This document shows positions 50,517 to 59,119 of a DNA stretch of 64,000 nucleotides, piece after piece. This stretch comes from Mangrovimicrobium sp033283325 (GTDB lineage Bacteria > Pseudomonadota > Gammaproteobacteria > Pseudomonadales > Halieaceae), in NCBI GenBank assembly GCA_033283325.1, contig JAWMQO010000003.1, positions 1-64,000 on the forward strand. The letters are read 5' to 3'. The translations under genes and the position numbers were made by a program. A model generated the notes under the pieces. The model did not search any database and was not told where the DNA came from. It saw nothing but the letters and a program-made list of their open reading frames with translations. Position 1 is the first letter of the stretch. Each line of letters starts with the position of its first letter.

Positions 50517-51287
50517 ATGGGACGGGCAAGTCGGCCAGTGCTGGGTATTACCGGCCCCGACCGGGGCGGCTTTCCCGCCTGGATAATGAGTGCGCTCGCC
50601 GTGTGGCGCGCAGGCGGCCGGCCGCGACGTATCCGGCCGGCCAGGCCCTGTGCCGCTGCTGAATGTGACGGCCTGGTCATCGGCGGTGGTTCAGACGTAG
50701 ACCCCTTGCACTACGGCGAGGCGCCGCTGGAATCCGAGGAAGCCAGCACCAGTACGCGGCTGCGCGACTGGCTGGTGGCCCTGCCCCTGGCCCTCCTGCG
50801 GATTCTCTTTTCCCGCCACGAGCGCGGCGGCTATGACCGCGCGCGCGACGCACTGGAGCAGTCCCTGATCCGCGAGGCGCTTGCGCAGGAAATGCCGCTG
50901 CTGGGCATTTGCCGTGGCGCGCAATTGCTCAATGTGACCCTGGGAGGCAGTCTCTACCAGCGCATCGACCATTTCTATGTCGAAGGGACCGGCAACCTGC
51001 GCAGCGTACTGCCGCGCAAGGAAGTGCGCATCGCCGCCGATTCCAGGCTGGCGAGCATTCTCGCGGTAGACCGCTGCATGGTGAATGCCCTGCACGACCA
51101 GTGCGTGCGGGAAGCGGGAAGCGGGGTTCGGATCAGCGCACGAGAGCGCAACGGCGTCACCCAGGCGATTGAACTGGAGGGCGCCGATTTCGTCATCGGC
51201 GTTCAGTGGCACCCGGAGTACCTGCCCCAGTCGCGACTCCAGCAGGGCCTGTTTCGCGCCCTGGTGGCCGCTGCGCGACCGGGCTGA
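50517..51287 (+). CDS. Class I glutamine amidotransferase (peptidase C26 type)
   Basis: A 256-residue GATase-fold hydrolase like gamma-glutamyl-GABA hydrolase. The nucleophile is Cys in LLGICRGAQLLNVTLGG near residue 134, and the His/Glu pair is in GVQWHPEYLPQS. VIGGGSDVDPLHYGE is the oxyanion region. A hydrophobic insertion (WLVALPLALLRILFSR) near residue 87 is unusual and could touch a membrane. With the amidoligase it probably makes and trims, or supplies ammonia for, a gamma-glutamyl or amide product. No product is known. Confidence 0.85.
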   Translation: MGRASRPVLGITGPDRGGFPAWIMSALAVWRAGGRPRRIRPARPCAAAECDGLVIGGGSDVDPLHYGEAPLESEEASTSTRLRDWLVALPLALLRILFSRHERGGYDRARDALEQSLIREALAQEMPLLGICRGAQLLNVTLGGSLYQRIDHFYVEGTGNLRSVLPRKEVRIAADSRLASILAVDRCMVNALHDQCVREAGSGVRISARERNGVTQAIELEGADFVIGVQWHPEYLPQSRLQQGLFRALVAAARPG

Positions 51288-51325
51288 AACGGCAGGCCGG
51301 TTGCCCAGGAGCGCGTCGGGGTCTT

Positions 51326-52333
51326 TTACCGGATCGGGGCGATGCCCACGGATTCGCGTACCTTGCACATCAGGGGCGCGCTGTATTCCCGCACCCGCGC
51401 CGCTCCCCGCTGCAGGACCGCCTCGATGTGCCCGGGGTCTTCCATCAGGGCGTTGTAGCGCTCGCGCGCCTCGGCCAGCTCCGCGTTGATCAGCTCGAAC
51501 AGCTGTTTCTTGGCCTCGCCCCAGGCGATGCCCTGCTCGAACTCGCTGCGCATACGCGCGGTTTCGGCGGCATCGGCGAAGGCCGACCAGACCTGGAAGA
51601 CGGTGGAGTCGTCCGGGTCCTTGGGTTCCCCCGGTTCGAGCAGGTTGGTCTTGATTTTGTTGATGGCCTTTTTCAGCTGTTTTTCACCCAGGAACAGCGG
51701 GATGGTGTTGTTGTAACTCTTGGACATCTTGCGCCCATCAGTACCCTGCAGCACTGCTACCTGGTCCTCGATGACCGCTTCCGGCAGGGTGAAGGTCTCG
51801 CCGTAGATGTGGTTGAAGCGCGCGGCGATATCCCGGGCCATTTCGATGTGCTGGATCTGGTCGCGACCCACCGGCACCTTGTCGGCGTTGAACATCAGGA
51901 TGTCCGCCGCCATCAGTACCGGGTAGCTGAACAGTCCCATGGTGACCGCGAAATCCGGGTCCTCCCCCGCTTCCTCGTTGGCCTGCACCGCCGCCTTGTA
52001 GGCGTGGGCGCGATTCATCAGGCCCTTGGCGGCAACACAGTTGAGCACCCAGGTCAGCTCGGCGATTTCCGGCACGTCCGACTGGCGGTAGAACAGGGTT
52101 TTTCCGGTATCCAGGCCCAGTGCCAGCCAGGTAGCCGCGATTTCCCGGGTGGACTGCTGTACCAGCTTTGGCTCCTGGCACTTGATCAGGGCGTGGTAGT
52201 CGGCGAGGAAGAAGAAGGAATCCACGCTGTCGTCACGGGATGCCGCAATCGCCGGGCGTATTGCTCCCACGTAGTTACCCAGGTGGGGAGTGCCCGTGGT
52301 GGTGATGCCGGTGAGAACGCGCTGCTTGGCCAT
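51326..52333 (-). CDS. trpS: Tryptophan--tRNA ligase
   Basis: A 335-residue class I tRNA synthetase. The HIGH-type motif is TTGTPHLGNYVGA, the tryptophan pocket holds FFFLADYHALI and YPVLMAADILMFNADKVPVGRDQIQHIEMARDIA, and the KMSKS loop is GRKMSKSYNN. Length is usual. ATG 52333 starts the family sequence MAKQRVLTG; the upstream extension is not conserved. It converges with the GATase gene. Confidence 0.96.
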   Translation of the reverse strand: MAKQRVLTGITTTGTPHLGNYVGAIRPAIAASRDDSVDSFFFLADYHALIKCQEPKLVQQSTREIAATWLALGLDTGKTLFYRQSDVPEIAELTWVLNCVAAKGLMNRAHAYKAAVQANEEAGEDPDFAVTMGLFSYPVLMAADILMFNADKVPVGRDQIQHIEMARDIAARFNHIYGETFTLPEAVIEDQVAVLQGTDGRKMSKSYNNTIPLFLGEKQLKKAINKIKTNLLEPGEPKDPDDSTVFQVWSAFADAAETARMRSEFEQGIAWGEAKKQLFELINAELAEARERYNALMEDPGHIEAVLQRGAARVREYSAPLMCKVRESVGIAPIR

Positions 52334-52439
52334 GATATTTCCGGTCCGCGAAAAGGCGCACATGATACCGAGCTTGGCAGATCGAGGCTATCCCGGCGAC
52401 ATCACCCACCGCCGGGCCGCAGGGCGGGGGCAGGGGGAC

Positions 52440-53546
52440 TTAGCGCGCCTTTGCTGACAGCGCGAGTTCCTCGAACAGCGCCCGGTACTGCCCCTGCAGC
52501 TGTTGCGGCGCGCAGGCGGAAATATCCGCTGTGCCTGCCCCCCTGTCCGCCACGGCCCGGATATGGGCCGCGGCGGCAGCAGCTTCGCGCTGCGGGTCCC
52601 CGGGGTGCGAGGGGTAGCGAAAGCGCGAGGGGAAAAAGTCCCGATAGGCGAGCCGGTCCGGCAGCACCGGCTCGCAGCCGAGGCTTACCGCCTCCATCAC
52701 GGCGAGGCCCTGGAACTCGTGCAAGGCGGTGGAGAGCACGATGTCTGCGCCCCGTTGCCAGGCGAGGTATTCGGCCCGCGAGTCGACGAAGCCGAAATGC
52801 GCCAGCCGTTGGGCGAAGGACCCGCGGATTTCCGCGAACACCGCCGGGGAACTGCGAAACTGCTTGCCGGTGAGCGCCAGGCGGAAATCCAGCCCGCCGG
52901 ACTCGAGTTCCCGGAGGATCGCCAGCAGGCCCTCGCCACCCTTGTCGTGCTCGAAGCGGGCGCTCCACAGGATACGCAGCTCGCGCCCCTGCCGCTCCGG
53001 CCAGGGGTCCTGTGGCGCTGCCCCCCCGGCTCGTACGGGCACCGGCAGTAGCACACTCTTGCGGCGCAGGCCTTCCACCACGCCGTCGGGCACCCGGTCC
53101 GGCAGGCGCTGCAGCAGTTGCTCCAGACCGACAAGGAAGGTGTCGCGGTTATAGGCGGAGTTGAACGCCAGGCGATCCGCCGCCAGTGCGCTATACAGGC
53201 TGACCATCTGCGCCTCCAGCAGGCTGTTCTGCTGCCCGCTCTGGGGGTAGGCGAACTGGTTTTCATGGAAGTAGAGCAGGCTCGGAACCAGGCAAAGGCC
53301 CGGCACCAGGCCGCGCAGGGTGGCGAGGTCGACCATCGAGGTGGCGACCAACATGTCGTAGTCCCGCTCCAGCCGGGCCCGCTCGTCGATGGACCAGTGC
53401 AGGGGATTACCCCTGACGCGCCAGCTGAAGTAGCGCGGGGGCAGCTCGAGTATTTCCCACTGCCAGTCGGGGAACATGTCCTGCAGGCCCTCGCGCCAGT
53501 AACAGTGGCTCTGCGCGGCGTAGGCAGAGAGCAGGAGAACCCGCAC
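52440..53546 (-). CDS. DUF3524 glycosyltransferase (tRNA-queuosine mannosyltransferase-like)
   Basis: A 368-residue GT-B protein. The N-terminal half is DUF3524: LLLSAYAAQSHCYWREGLQDMFPDWQWEILELPPRYFSWRVRGNPL, DMLVATSMVDLATLRGL, and YFHENQFAYPQSGQQ. The C-terminal half has a glycosyltransferase 1 fold: ILWSARFEHDKGGEGLLAIL and VLSTALHEFQGLAVMEAVSLGCEPVLP with the sugar-nucleotide Glu. The family includes the vertebrate tRNA-Asp queuosine mannosyltransferase. A queD gene is in this window, which agrees with a Q-tRNA role in this organism. Confidence 0.82.
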   Translation of the reverse strand: MRVLLLSAYAAQSHCYWREGLQDMFPDWQWEILELPPRYFSWRVRGNPLHWSIDERARLERDYDMLVATSMVDLATLRGLVPGLCLVPSLLYFHENQFAYPQSGQQNSLLEAQMVSLYSALAADRLAFNSAYNRDTFLVGLEQLLQRLPDRVPDGVVEGLRRKSVLLPVPVRAGGAAPQDPWPERQGRELRILWSARFEHDKGGEGLLAILRELESGGLDFRLALTGKQFRSSPAVFAEIRGSFAQRLAHFGFVDSRAEYLAWQRGADIVLSTALHEFQGLAVMEAVSLGCEPVLPDRLAYRDFFPSRFRYPSHPGDPQREAAAAAAHIRAVADRGAGTADISACAPQQLQGQYRALFEELALSAKAR

Positions 53547-53554
53547 GGCGCGCG

Positions 53555-54865
53555 TCAGCTGGCGCCGAGTTCGCCGGGAAAGTTGTAGAAGCGACGCAGC
53601 ACCCGCGAGAGATTGTAGCCGTCCGCCGCGCCCGCCAGTTCGCGGATCGAGTGCATGCCGAAAGTCGGCACGCCGATATCCAGGGTACGCACACCGACGG
53701 CGCCCGAAGTGATCGGCCCGATGGTACTGCCACAGGCCATGTCGGCACGAACGACGAAGGACTGTACCGGGACGCCCTCTTCCGCCGCCAGCATGCGAAA
53801 CAGCCCGGCGGTCTCGCTGTTGGTGGCGTAGCGCTGGCTGGCATTGATCTTGATGACCGGCCCGCTGTTGAGCAGTGGGCCATGGTTTTCGTCGTGGCGG
53901 TCGGCGTAGTTGGGATGGATGCCGTGGGCGTTGTCCGCCGATACCATCATCGAACTGTCGGTCAGGGCAGCGTAGGCCTCGCGATCGCCGGCCAGCCGCT
54001 GCAGCACGGACGCCAGGAAGGGACCCTGGGCGCCGCTGGCGGACAGGCTACCGACTTCCTCGTGGTCGTTGCACACCAGCAGCACAGTGGACTCGCCGTC
54101 CCAGTCCTGCAACGCGCGCATCCCGGTATAGCAGCTGAGCAGGTTGTCCAGCCGCGCTGAGGCGATGAAGTCGTGTTTCAGGCCAACCATCGACGCAGGC
54201 TGCGTGTCGTAGAAGCACAGCTCGAAATCGAGTACCTCTTCCACCGCGCAGCCGGGATGCTCATGTAACAGGCGTGCCTTCAGCAGCTCGCGGAAATCCG
54301 CGCTTTCGCCCTCGGGCAGCTGGCAGAGGATGGGCGGAATGTCTGTCTGCGGGTTCACTGTGCGGCTGTTGTTGGCTTCCCGATCCAGGTGGATGGCCAG
54401 GCTCGGTATCACCGCCACCGGCTCGCGATAGTCGATCAGGCTGCTGCGCAATTTACCGGCCTTATCGCGGTAGCTGACCCGGCCCGCGAGAGAGAGGTCG
54501 CGGTCGAACCAGGGGTTCAGGAGGGCTCCGCCATAGACCTGCACTCCGATCTGGAAATAGCCGTGCTTCACCCGCTCCGGCGCCGGTTTCGCCATCAGGC
54601 AGGGGCTGTCGGTGTGCGCGCCGACCATGCGCACACCGCGCTCGGGACCAGCGCTCCTGCCAATGCCAAATGCGATTATGGAGCTGCCATTGCGCTGCAC
54701 GAAATAACGGCCACCGGCTTCGAGTGACCACGAGACACCTTCCTGGAGCTGGGTGAAGCCGCTGTCCAGCAGGCATTCAGCCATGCTGGTAACAGCGTGG
54801 AAGGGAGTCGTGGCGCGAGCGAGGAAATCACACAGGCCGCGATTGAATTCATTCTGTACGCTCAT
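53555..54865 (-). CDS. M18 family aminopeptidase
   Basis: A 436-residue zinc aminopeptidase of the ApeB/aspartyl aminopeptidase family. Metal ligands are visible in GAHTDSP (near residue 83), SARLDNL, NDHEEVGS and a C-terminal GMHSIRE, with the base Glu in the HEEV motif. Other typical segments are GVQVYGGALLNPWFDRDL and SADNAHGIHPNY. It removes N-terminal residues, often acidic ones, from peptides in the cytoplasm. It is 8 bp upstream of the glycosyltransferase gene on the same strand. Confidence 0.93.
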   Translation of the reverse strand: MSVQNEFNRGLCDFLARATTPFHAVTSMAECLLDSGFTQLQEGVSWSLEAGGRYFVQRNGSSIIAFGIGRSAGPERGVRMVGAHTDSPCLMAKPAPERVKHGYFQIGVQVYGGALLNPWFDRDLSLAGRVSYRDKAGKLRSSLIDYREPVAVIPSLAIHLDREANNSRTVNPQTDIPPILCQLPEGESADFRELLKARLLHEHPGCAVEEVLDFELCFYDTQPASMVGLKHDFIASARLDNLLSCYTGMRALQDWDGESTVLLVCNDHEEVGSLSASGAQGPFLASVLQRLAGDREAYAALTDSSMMVSADNAHGIHPNYADRHDENHGPLLNSGPVIKINASQRYATNSETAGLFRMLAAEEGVPVQSFVVRADMACGSTIGPITSGAVGVRTLDIGVPTFGMHSIRELAGAADGYNLSRVLRRFYNFPGELGAS

Positions 54866-54886
54866 ATACGCCTCCGAAACAGCTCC

Positions 54887-55687
54887 TTACACCAGCCACA
54901 GGACATAGAGCAGCAGGGCCAGCGCCAGCCGGTAGTAGACAAAGGGCATCATACCAACCCTGTCCAGCAGGCGCAGGAAGACGGTAATACAGGAAAACGC
55001 GGTGACCCCGGACACCAGTGCGGCGATACCCAGCCCCGTCCAGTCCACCGGGTAGCCACTCTCGGCGAGATCCTTCGCCTTGATCAGGCCCGCACCCGCG
55101 ATGACCGGTATCGACAGCAGGAAGGAGAATCGCGCCGCATCCTGCCGGCTGAGATTGAGAAACAGGCCGGCGGTGATGGTCACGCCGGAGCGGGATACGC
55201 CGGGAACCAGCGCCAGCGCCTGGGCGGCGCCAATCAGCATCGCCTGCCGCCAGCCGATCACCGCGTCACCCGGAACCCGGATGGCGTAACGGTCAGCCAT
55301 GCCCAGCAGGATGCCGAAGACCAGTGTGGTCGTGGCAATCACCGGCAGGTTGCGGGCGTGCGCTTCGATCAGGTCACCGAGGAAAACGCCGGCCAGACCC
55401 GCAGGAATGGTGGCGAAGGCGAGGTACCAGACCATGCGACTCTCTGTGCTGCTCCCGCCCCCGGTGAGACTGAGCAACCAGGCTTTGGCCATGCCCAGGA
55501 GGTCTCGACAGTAGTACACCAGTACCGCTGTCAGGGTGCCCACGTGTACCGCGACATCGAAGGCCAGCCCCTGGTCGGGCCAATCCAGTATCAGGGAGGG
55601 GATAACCAGGTGTGCGGAGCTGGAAATCGGCAGGAATTCGGTAAGCCCCTGTAGGATCGCCAGGACCAGCGCTTGAAACACGTCCAT
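54887..55687 (-). CDS. uppP: Undecaprenyl-diphosphate phosphatase (BacA family)
   Basis: A 266-residue membrane protein with about eight helices, the BacA/UppP layout. The catalytic segments are ALVLAILQGLTEFLPISSSAHLVI (with the E and SSSAHL) and ALALVPGVSRSGVTITAGLFLNLSRQDAARFSFLLSIPVIAGA. It dephosphorylates undecaprenyl diphosphate to recycle the lipid carrier for peptidoglycan. Its start overlaps the tsaB stop (TAATG), so both are coupled. Confidence 0.95.
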   Translation of the reverse strand: MDVFQALVLAILQGLTEFLPISSSAHLVIPSLILDWPDQGLAFDVAVHVGTLTAVLVYYCRDLLGMAKAWLLSLTGGGSSTESRMVWYLAFATIPAGLAGVFLGDLIEAHARNLPVIATTTLVFGILLGMADRYAIRVPGDAVIGWRQAMLIGAAQALALVPGVSRSGVTITAGLFLNLSRQDAARFSFLLSIPVIAGAGLIKAKDLAESGYPVDWTGLGIAALVSGVTAFSCITVFLRLLDRVGMMPFVYYRLALALLLYVLWLV

Positions 55688-56394
55688 TACTTTTGTTTTC
55701 CTTGCTCAGAAATTTTCTTCCAGTGGATCTCGTCACGTACGTACACCGGCTGTACCTCTGCCGCCGTTTGCAGTTTCCCTGCATCGGCGGCAAGCAGTGC
55801 CAGGGGAATGAGATCGCGCGCCCGGGGAAGCAGGTCATCGGCCTGCCGTGCCAGCTGGGCGCGAAAGGACTCGCTGAAATCATCAGCCAGGCGCAGCCCG
55901 CTGCCGATGGCGACCACCGCTTCGACCACGCGCGCCTCGAAAAGTGCGGGAGGACAGGCGCGCGGCGGGGCTATTTCTACGGCCAGCCCACCCTCGACCC
56001 GATAAGTAGCGCCGTAGACTTCATTGATTCGCGCATCGATGAGACTGACCACGGCCTCGCCCTCGGCCACCAGTCCCTCGGCGATTGCGGTCTGTACCTG
56101 GCAGGCCAGTGTAGAAACCGATATCGCCGGTATCTGCGCGGCAAAACACAGGCCCTGCACCGCACTGGCCGCCACCCGCAATCCGGTGAACGAACCCGGG
56201 CCGCAGCCATAGGCGATAGCGTCGATGCCCGCGCTGTCCAGGCCGCCATCCGGGAGTATTTCACGCAACATGCCAAACAGTCGCTGGCTGTGCTGGCGCG
56301 GGATCAGCTCGTGGCGCTCGTCCACGAGACCGTCGCGCCACAGGGCGACGGAACAGGCATCCGTCGCAGTCTCGATAGCCAGGATGCCTTTCAT
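55687..56394 (-). CDS. tsaB: tRNA threonylcarbamoyladenosine biosynthesis protein TsaB
   Basis: A 235-residue member of the actin-like TsaB/TsaD group that supports t6A37 formation in tRNA. The N-terminus reads LAIETATDACSVALWRDG, followed by RQHSQRLFGMLREIL, IDAIAYGCGPGSFTGLRVAASAVQGLCFA, and AVVSLIDARINEVYGATY, all typical. It lacks the metal histidines of TsaD as expected. It is divergent from mobA. Confidence 0.93.
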   Translation of the reverse strand: MKGILAIETATDACSVALWRDGLVDERHELIPRQHSQRLFGMLREILPDGGLDSAGIDAIAYGCGPGSFTGLRVAASAVQGLCFAAQIPAISVSTLACQVQTAIAEGLVAEGEAVVSLIDARINEVYGATYRVEGGLAVEIAPPRACPPALFEARVVEAVVAIGSGLRLADDFSESFRAQLARQADDLLPRARDLIPLALLAADAGKLQTAAEVQPVYVRDEIHWKKISEQGKQK

Positions 56395-56490
56395 GCCAGG
56401 ATGCTTCTCATGCGGGCGCGCTTGATTCCGGAGCCGGGTGATAGAATGGGCGGCAATTATCCCACAGTGTCTGCCCGGTAAAAACCGCCC

Positions 56491-57108
56491 ATGCCAGAAT
56501 CAGAAGTTTCTACCCGCCTGCCCGGGACCACCGCCCTTGTGCTCGCAGGTGGCGCCGGCACACGTGTGGAGGGCGAGGACAAGGGGCTTATCGAATGGCG
56601 GGGAAAAGCCCTGGTGGAGCACGTATACCAGCGTATAGCACGCCAGGCGGACAATGTGCTGATAAGCTGTAATCGCAATCGCGAGCGGTATGCCCGGATA
56701 GGCGAACTGAGCGCTGCTGATACCCGCGGTGGCTTCCAGGGTCCCCTCGCGGGGCTGGAAGCCGCCATTCCCACCCTTTCGGGTGAATTCGTGCTGATCG
56801 TACCCTGCGATACGCCCTTGCTCCCTTCGGACCTGGCCTCGCGTCTGGCGCGAACGCTGCTCAGCTCACCTCAGGCGGCCGTCTGCTATGCGACGTCGGG
56901 CGGCGACGGACACTACCTCTGCGCACTATTGCGGCAAAGCTGCCTGGACTCCCTGCCGGGATTTCTCGACGCGGGCGGGCGGGCAGTGCGTAAATGGTAC
57001 GCCCAGATTGGCTTCGTGAGCGCAGCGTTCGACGATGAAGCGGACAATTTTCTCAACCTCAATCAATTGCCTGACATCAGACACGAAAAAGCCCGCGACC
57101 AGGACTGA
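56491..57108 (+). CDS. mobA: Molybdenum cofactor guanylyltransferase
   Basis: A 205-residue MobA that transfers GMP from GTP to molybdopterin. The N-terminal GTP-binding loop is LVLAGGAGTRVEGEDKGLIEWRGKALVEHVYQR (LxxGGxxxRxxxxDK core). Later come DTRGGFQGPLAGLEAAI and LIVPCDTPLLPSDLA, with the acidic metal site in PCDTP. It ends FLNLNQLPDI as in other MobA proteins. Its last codons overlap the shared terminator at 57089-57118. Confidence 0.94.
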   Translation: MPESEVSTRLPGTTALVLAGGAGTRVEGEDKGLIEWRGKALVEHVYQRIARQADNVLISCNRNRERYARIGELSAADTRGGFQGPLAGLEAAIPTLSGEFVLIVPCDTPLLPSDLASRLARTLLSSPQAAVCYATSGGDGHYLCALLRQSCLDSLPGFLDAGGRAVRKWYAQIGFVSAAFDDEADNFLNLNQLPDIRHEKARDQD

Positions 57109-57118
57109 TCGCGGGCTT
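57089..57118 (-). terminator. Bidirectional intrinsic terminator between mobA and the AlgP-like gene
   Basis: AAGCCCGCGA (57089-57098) pairs perfectly with TCGCGGGCTT (57109-57118) across a 10-nt loop. On the minus strand it ends in TTTTTC and closes the AlgP-like transcript. On the plus strand it starts inside the last mobA codons, so it also can end mobA. Confidence 0.8.
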
Positions 57119-57146
57119 GGACTGAGGCCGGAAGCGAATTTGTTAC

Positions 57147-58091
57147 TTAAGCTTTCGCTTTCGCCTTGGGAGCGGACTTCTTCGGCGCGGCTTTTTTCTT
57201 CGCCGCGGCCTTGGCTTTCTTGGCCGGAGCTTTCTTGGCCGGAGCTTTCTTCACTGGAGCTTTCTTGGCCGCAGCCTTCTTGGCGGGTGCCTTCTTGGCC
57301 GCAGCCTTCTTGGCCGGCGCCTTCTTCACCGCCGCTTTCTTGGCTGTGGTCGACTTCGCCTTGGCAGCTGTTTTGCGCTTCGCCGGTGCCTTTTTCTTCT
57401 TGGCCTTGGCGGCAGCTTTTTTCTCCGCAGCCTTGAGCTTGGTCTTCAACTTGCGCTCAGCTGCAGCAAGCTCCTTTTCAACGCGTTTTTCGAACGCAGC
57501 CAGTTTTTTGGCATCGGAACGGGCCCGGGCCTTGATCCAGGCCGCGGCGTGCTGTTCCAGCGCCTTGAGTTTATCCAATTCGGACTTGGCGGCCAGTTCA
57601 GCCTTGCGCAGGAGCATCTTTTCTTTTGCCGCCTGCTTTTTCGCCTGCAAGCGTGCGCTGTCAACGGCTTCGCTCAGCCGCTGCTTCGCTTCCGATGCAC
57701 GTACTCGCAGCGCTTTCAGTTTGTCGTTGTTTTTCGCCGCGGCATTCCGCGCGGCCTGCACTGAGCGCTTGTTTGCTGCGGTCGCCTTGGCAGACGCCTG
57801 TTTGCGAGCAGCTTCAAGCTTTGCCTTGGCCTTTTTCATGTTCTGGCGTTCGGCTTCCAGTGCTTTTTGCAATTTACCCAGCGCTTCGTTCGCTCGCACA
57901 ACAGCGGGAGCGGCTTGCGCCTGTTTTACAACAGAAGTTTTAGCGGGAGATCGTTTCGCTACGGCCCGTTTAGCAGCCGTACGTTTTTTTGCCGGGGACT
58001 TTTTTCCGGCCGGAGCTTTCTTGCTAGCCGGGGCCTTCTTGCGGGTCGCCGGCGCTTTCTTAGCGGCGCTTTTTTTCTTTGCCGTTGCCAT
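57147..58091 (-). CDS. Lysine/alanine-rich histone H1-like protein (AlgP-like)
   Basis: A 314-residue very basic protein. Residues about 1-65 and 220-314 are low-complexity KKAPAKKAAAKK repeats like those of Pseudomonas AlgP and eukaryotic histone H1 tails. Residues about 75-215 are a helical, coiled-coil-type stretch (ALGKLQKALEAERQNMKKAKAKLEAARKQ). It should bind DNA nonspecifically or coat RNA. The start MATAKKKS at 58091 is chosen; an in-frame ATG at 58127 adds residues of no family. Codons are highly repetitive in 57160-57350, with 21-24 bp units. Confidence 0.8.
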   Translation of the reverse strand: MATAKKKSAAKKAPATRKKAPASKKAPAGKKSPAKKRTAAKRAVAKRSPAKTSVVKQAQAAPAVVRANEALGKLQKALEAERQNMKKAKAKLEAARKQASAKATAANKRSVQAARNAAAKNNDKLKALRVRASEAKQRLSEAVDSARLQAKKQAAKEKMLLRKAELAAKSELDKLKALEQHAAAWIKARARSDAKKLAAFEKRVEKELAAAERKLKTKLKAAEKKAAAKAKKKKAPAKRKTAAKAKSTTAKKAAVKKAPAKKAAAKKAPAKKAAAKKAPVKKAPAKKAPAKKAKAAAKKKAAPKKSAPKAKAKA

Positions 58092-58303
58092 TACGTTTTT
58101 CTCCAGGTTGTTAGTAAGGTAACGCAAAACAAAAATAGCAATAAAAAACAGGGCTTACAAGAAATCAAAAAAGGAAAAAAGTGGGAAAAATCCGGGGCTT
58201 AGAACAAAAATATCCGCCAAAATTTTTGAAAATTTCACAGCACGAAAGCGCTTAAAAGACAAAAAACCCTATTTTTATAGCCTCAAAAAAATTCAGGACA
58301 AAA
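58092..58303. other. A-rich gene-free intergenic region upstream of the AlgP-like gene
   Basis: This stretch between adk and the AlgP-like gene contains many A runs on the plus strand (T runs on the minus strand), strikingly AT-rich against its surroundings. I see no open reading frame of note. It must contain the promoter and leader of the AlgP-like gene and may bend or recruit nucleoid proteins. Confidence 0.6.
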
Positions 58304-58328
58304 AAAAGGGGAGCCTGGCTCCCCTTTT
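58304..58328 (-). terminator. Intrinsic terminator of adk
   Basis: AAAAGGGGAGC (58304-58314) and GCTCCCCTTTT (58318-58328) pair around a CTG loop. On the minus strand the T-run follows directly. It lies 16 bp beyond the adk stop. Confidence 0.85.
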
Positions 58329-58344
58329 TCAATAGCTGTCAGCT

Positions 58345-58992
58345 CTATGCATCCAATTGTGAAAATATCGCATTGCGTATGTCTTCAACGCTGCCAACAC
58401 CCTCAACACGATGATAGGCGGGTGCAGCCTCGCCAGTCATGTCGCGGTAGAAAGCAACCAGTGGGCTGGTCTGCGAGTGGTAAACTTCGAGCCGTTTGCG
58501 AACCGTTTCTTCCTTGTCGTCATCGCGCTGTACCAGCGGCTCGCCGGTTTCGTTGTCGAGGCCTTCCTGGCCAGGCGGGTTGTAAAGCACGTGATATACC
58601 CGGCCTGAACCCGGATGAACCCGACGACCACTCAAACGCGAGACAATTTCCTCGTCTTCGACTGCGATTTCTACGACATGATCGATCGCCACACCGGCCT
58701 CGACCATGGCTTCCGCCTGCGGAATCGTGCGCGGGAAACCATCGAAAAGGAAACCGCGTTCACAATCCGCTTCCTTGATACGTTCCTTTACCAGGCCGAT
58801 GATGATGTCATCGGACACCAAGCCACCCGCATCCATGACTTCCTTGGCCTGCAGGCCAAGCTCGGTTTTCGCCTTGACCGCTGCACGCAGCATGTCGCCG
58901 GTGGAGATCTGGGGGATTCCGTAGCGTTCAGTAATAAATTGAGCTTGGGTACCCTTGCCGGCACCCGGGGCGCCTAACAGTATCAGTCGCAT
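58345..58992 (-). CDS. adk: Adenylate kinase
   Basis: A 215-residue long-form adenylate kinase. The P-loop is LILLGAPGAGKGTQAQF, the AMP site contains QISTGDMLRAAVKAKTELG, FLFDGFPRTIPQAEAM follows, and the LID domain reads GRRVHPGSGRVYHVLYNPPGQEGLDNETGEPLVQR. The LID lacks the four zinc cysteines, like E. coli Adk. It interconverts AMP, ADP and ATP. Confidence 0.97.
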   Translation of the reverse strand: MRLILLGAPGAGKGTQAQFITERYGIPQISTGDMLRAAVKAKTELGLQAKEVMDAGGLVSDDIIIGLVKERIKEADCERGFLFDGFPRTIPQAEAMVEAGVAIDHVVEIAVEDEEIVSRLSGRRVHPGSGRVYHVLYNPPGQEGLDNETGEPLVQRDDDKEETVRKRLEVYHSQTSPLVAFYRDMTGEAAPAYHRVEGVGSVEDIRNAIFSQLDA

Positions 58993-59119
58993 AGGCGAAC
59001 TTCCTCGTACTTGAAATTATATGCCGCAGGGGCAATTCGGTAGGTAAGATGGATCGATAAAAAGGCCAGTAACCATACACAGCGCAAGGTTTGGATACAA
59101 CCCCCGCCACCCGTGGGCA

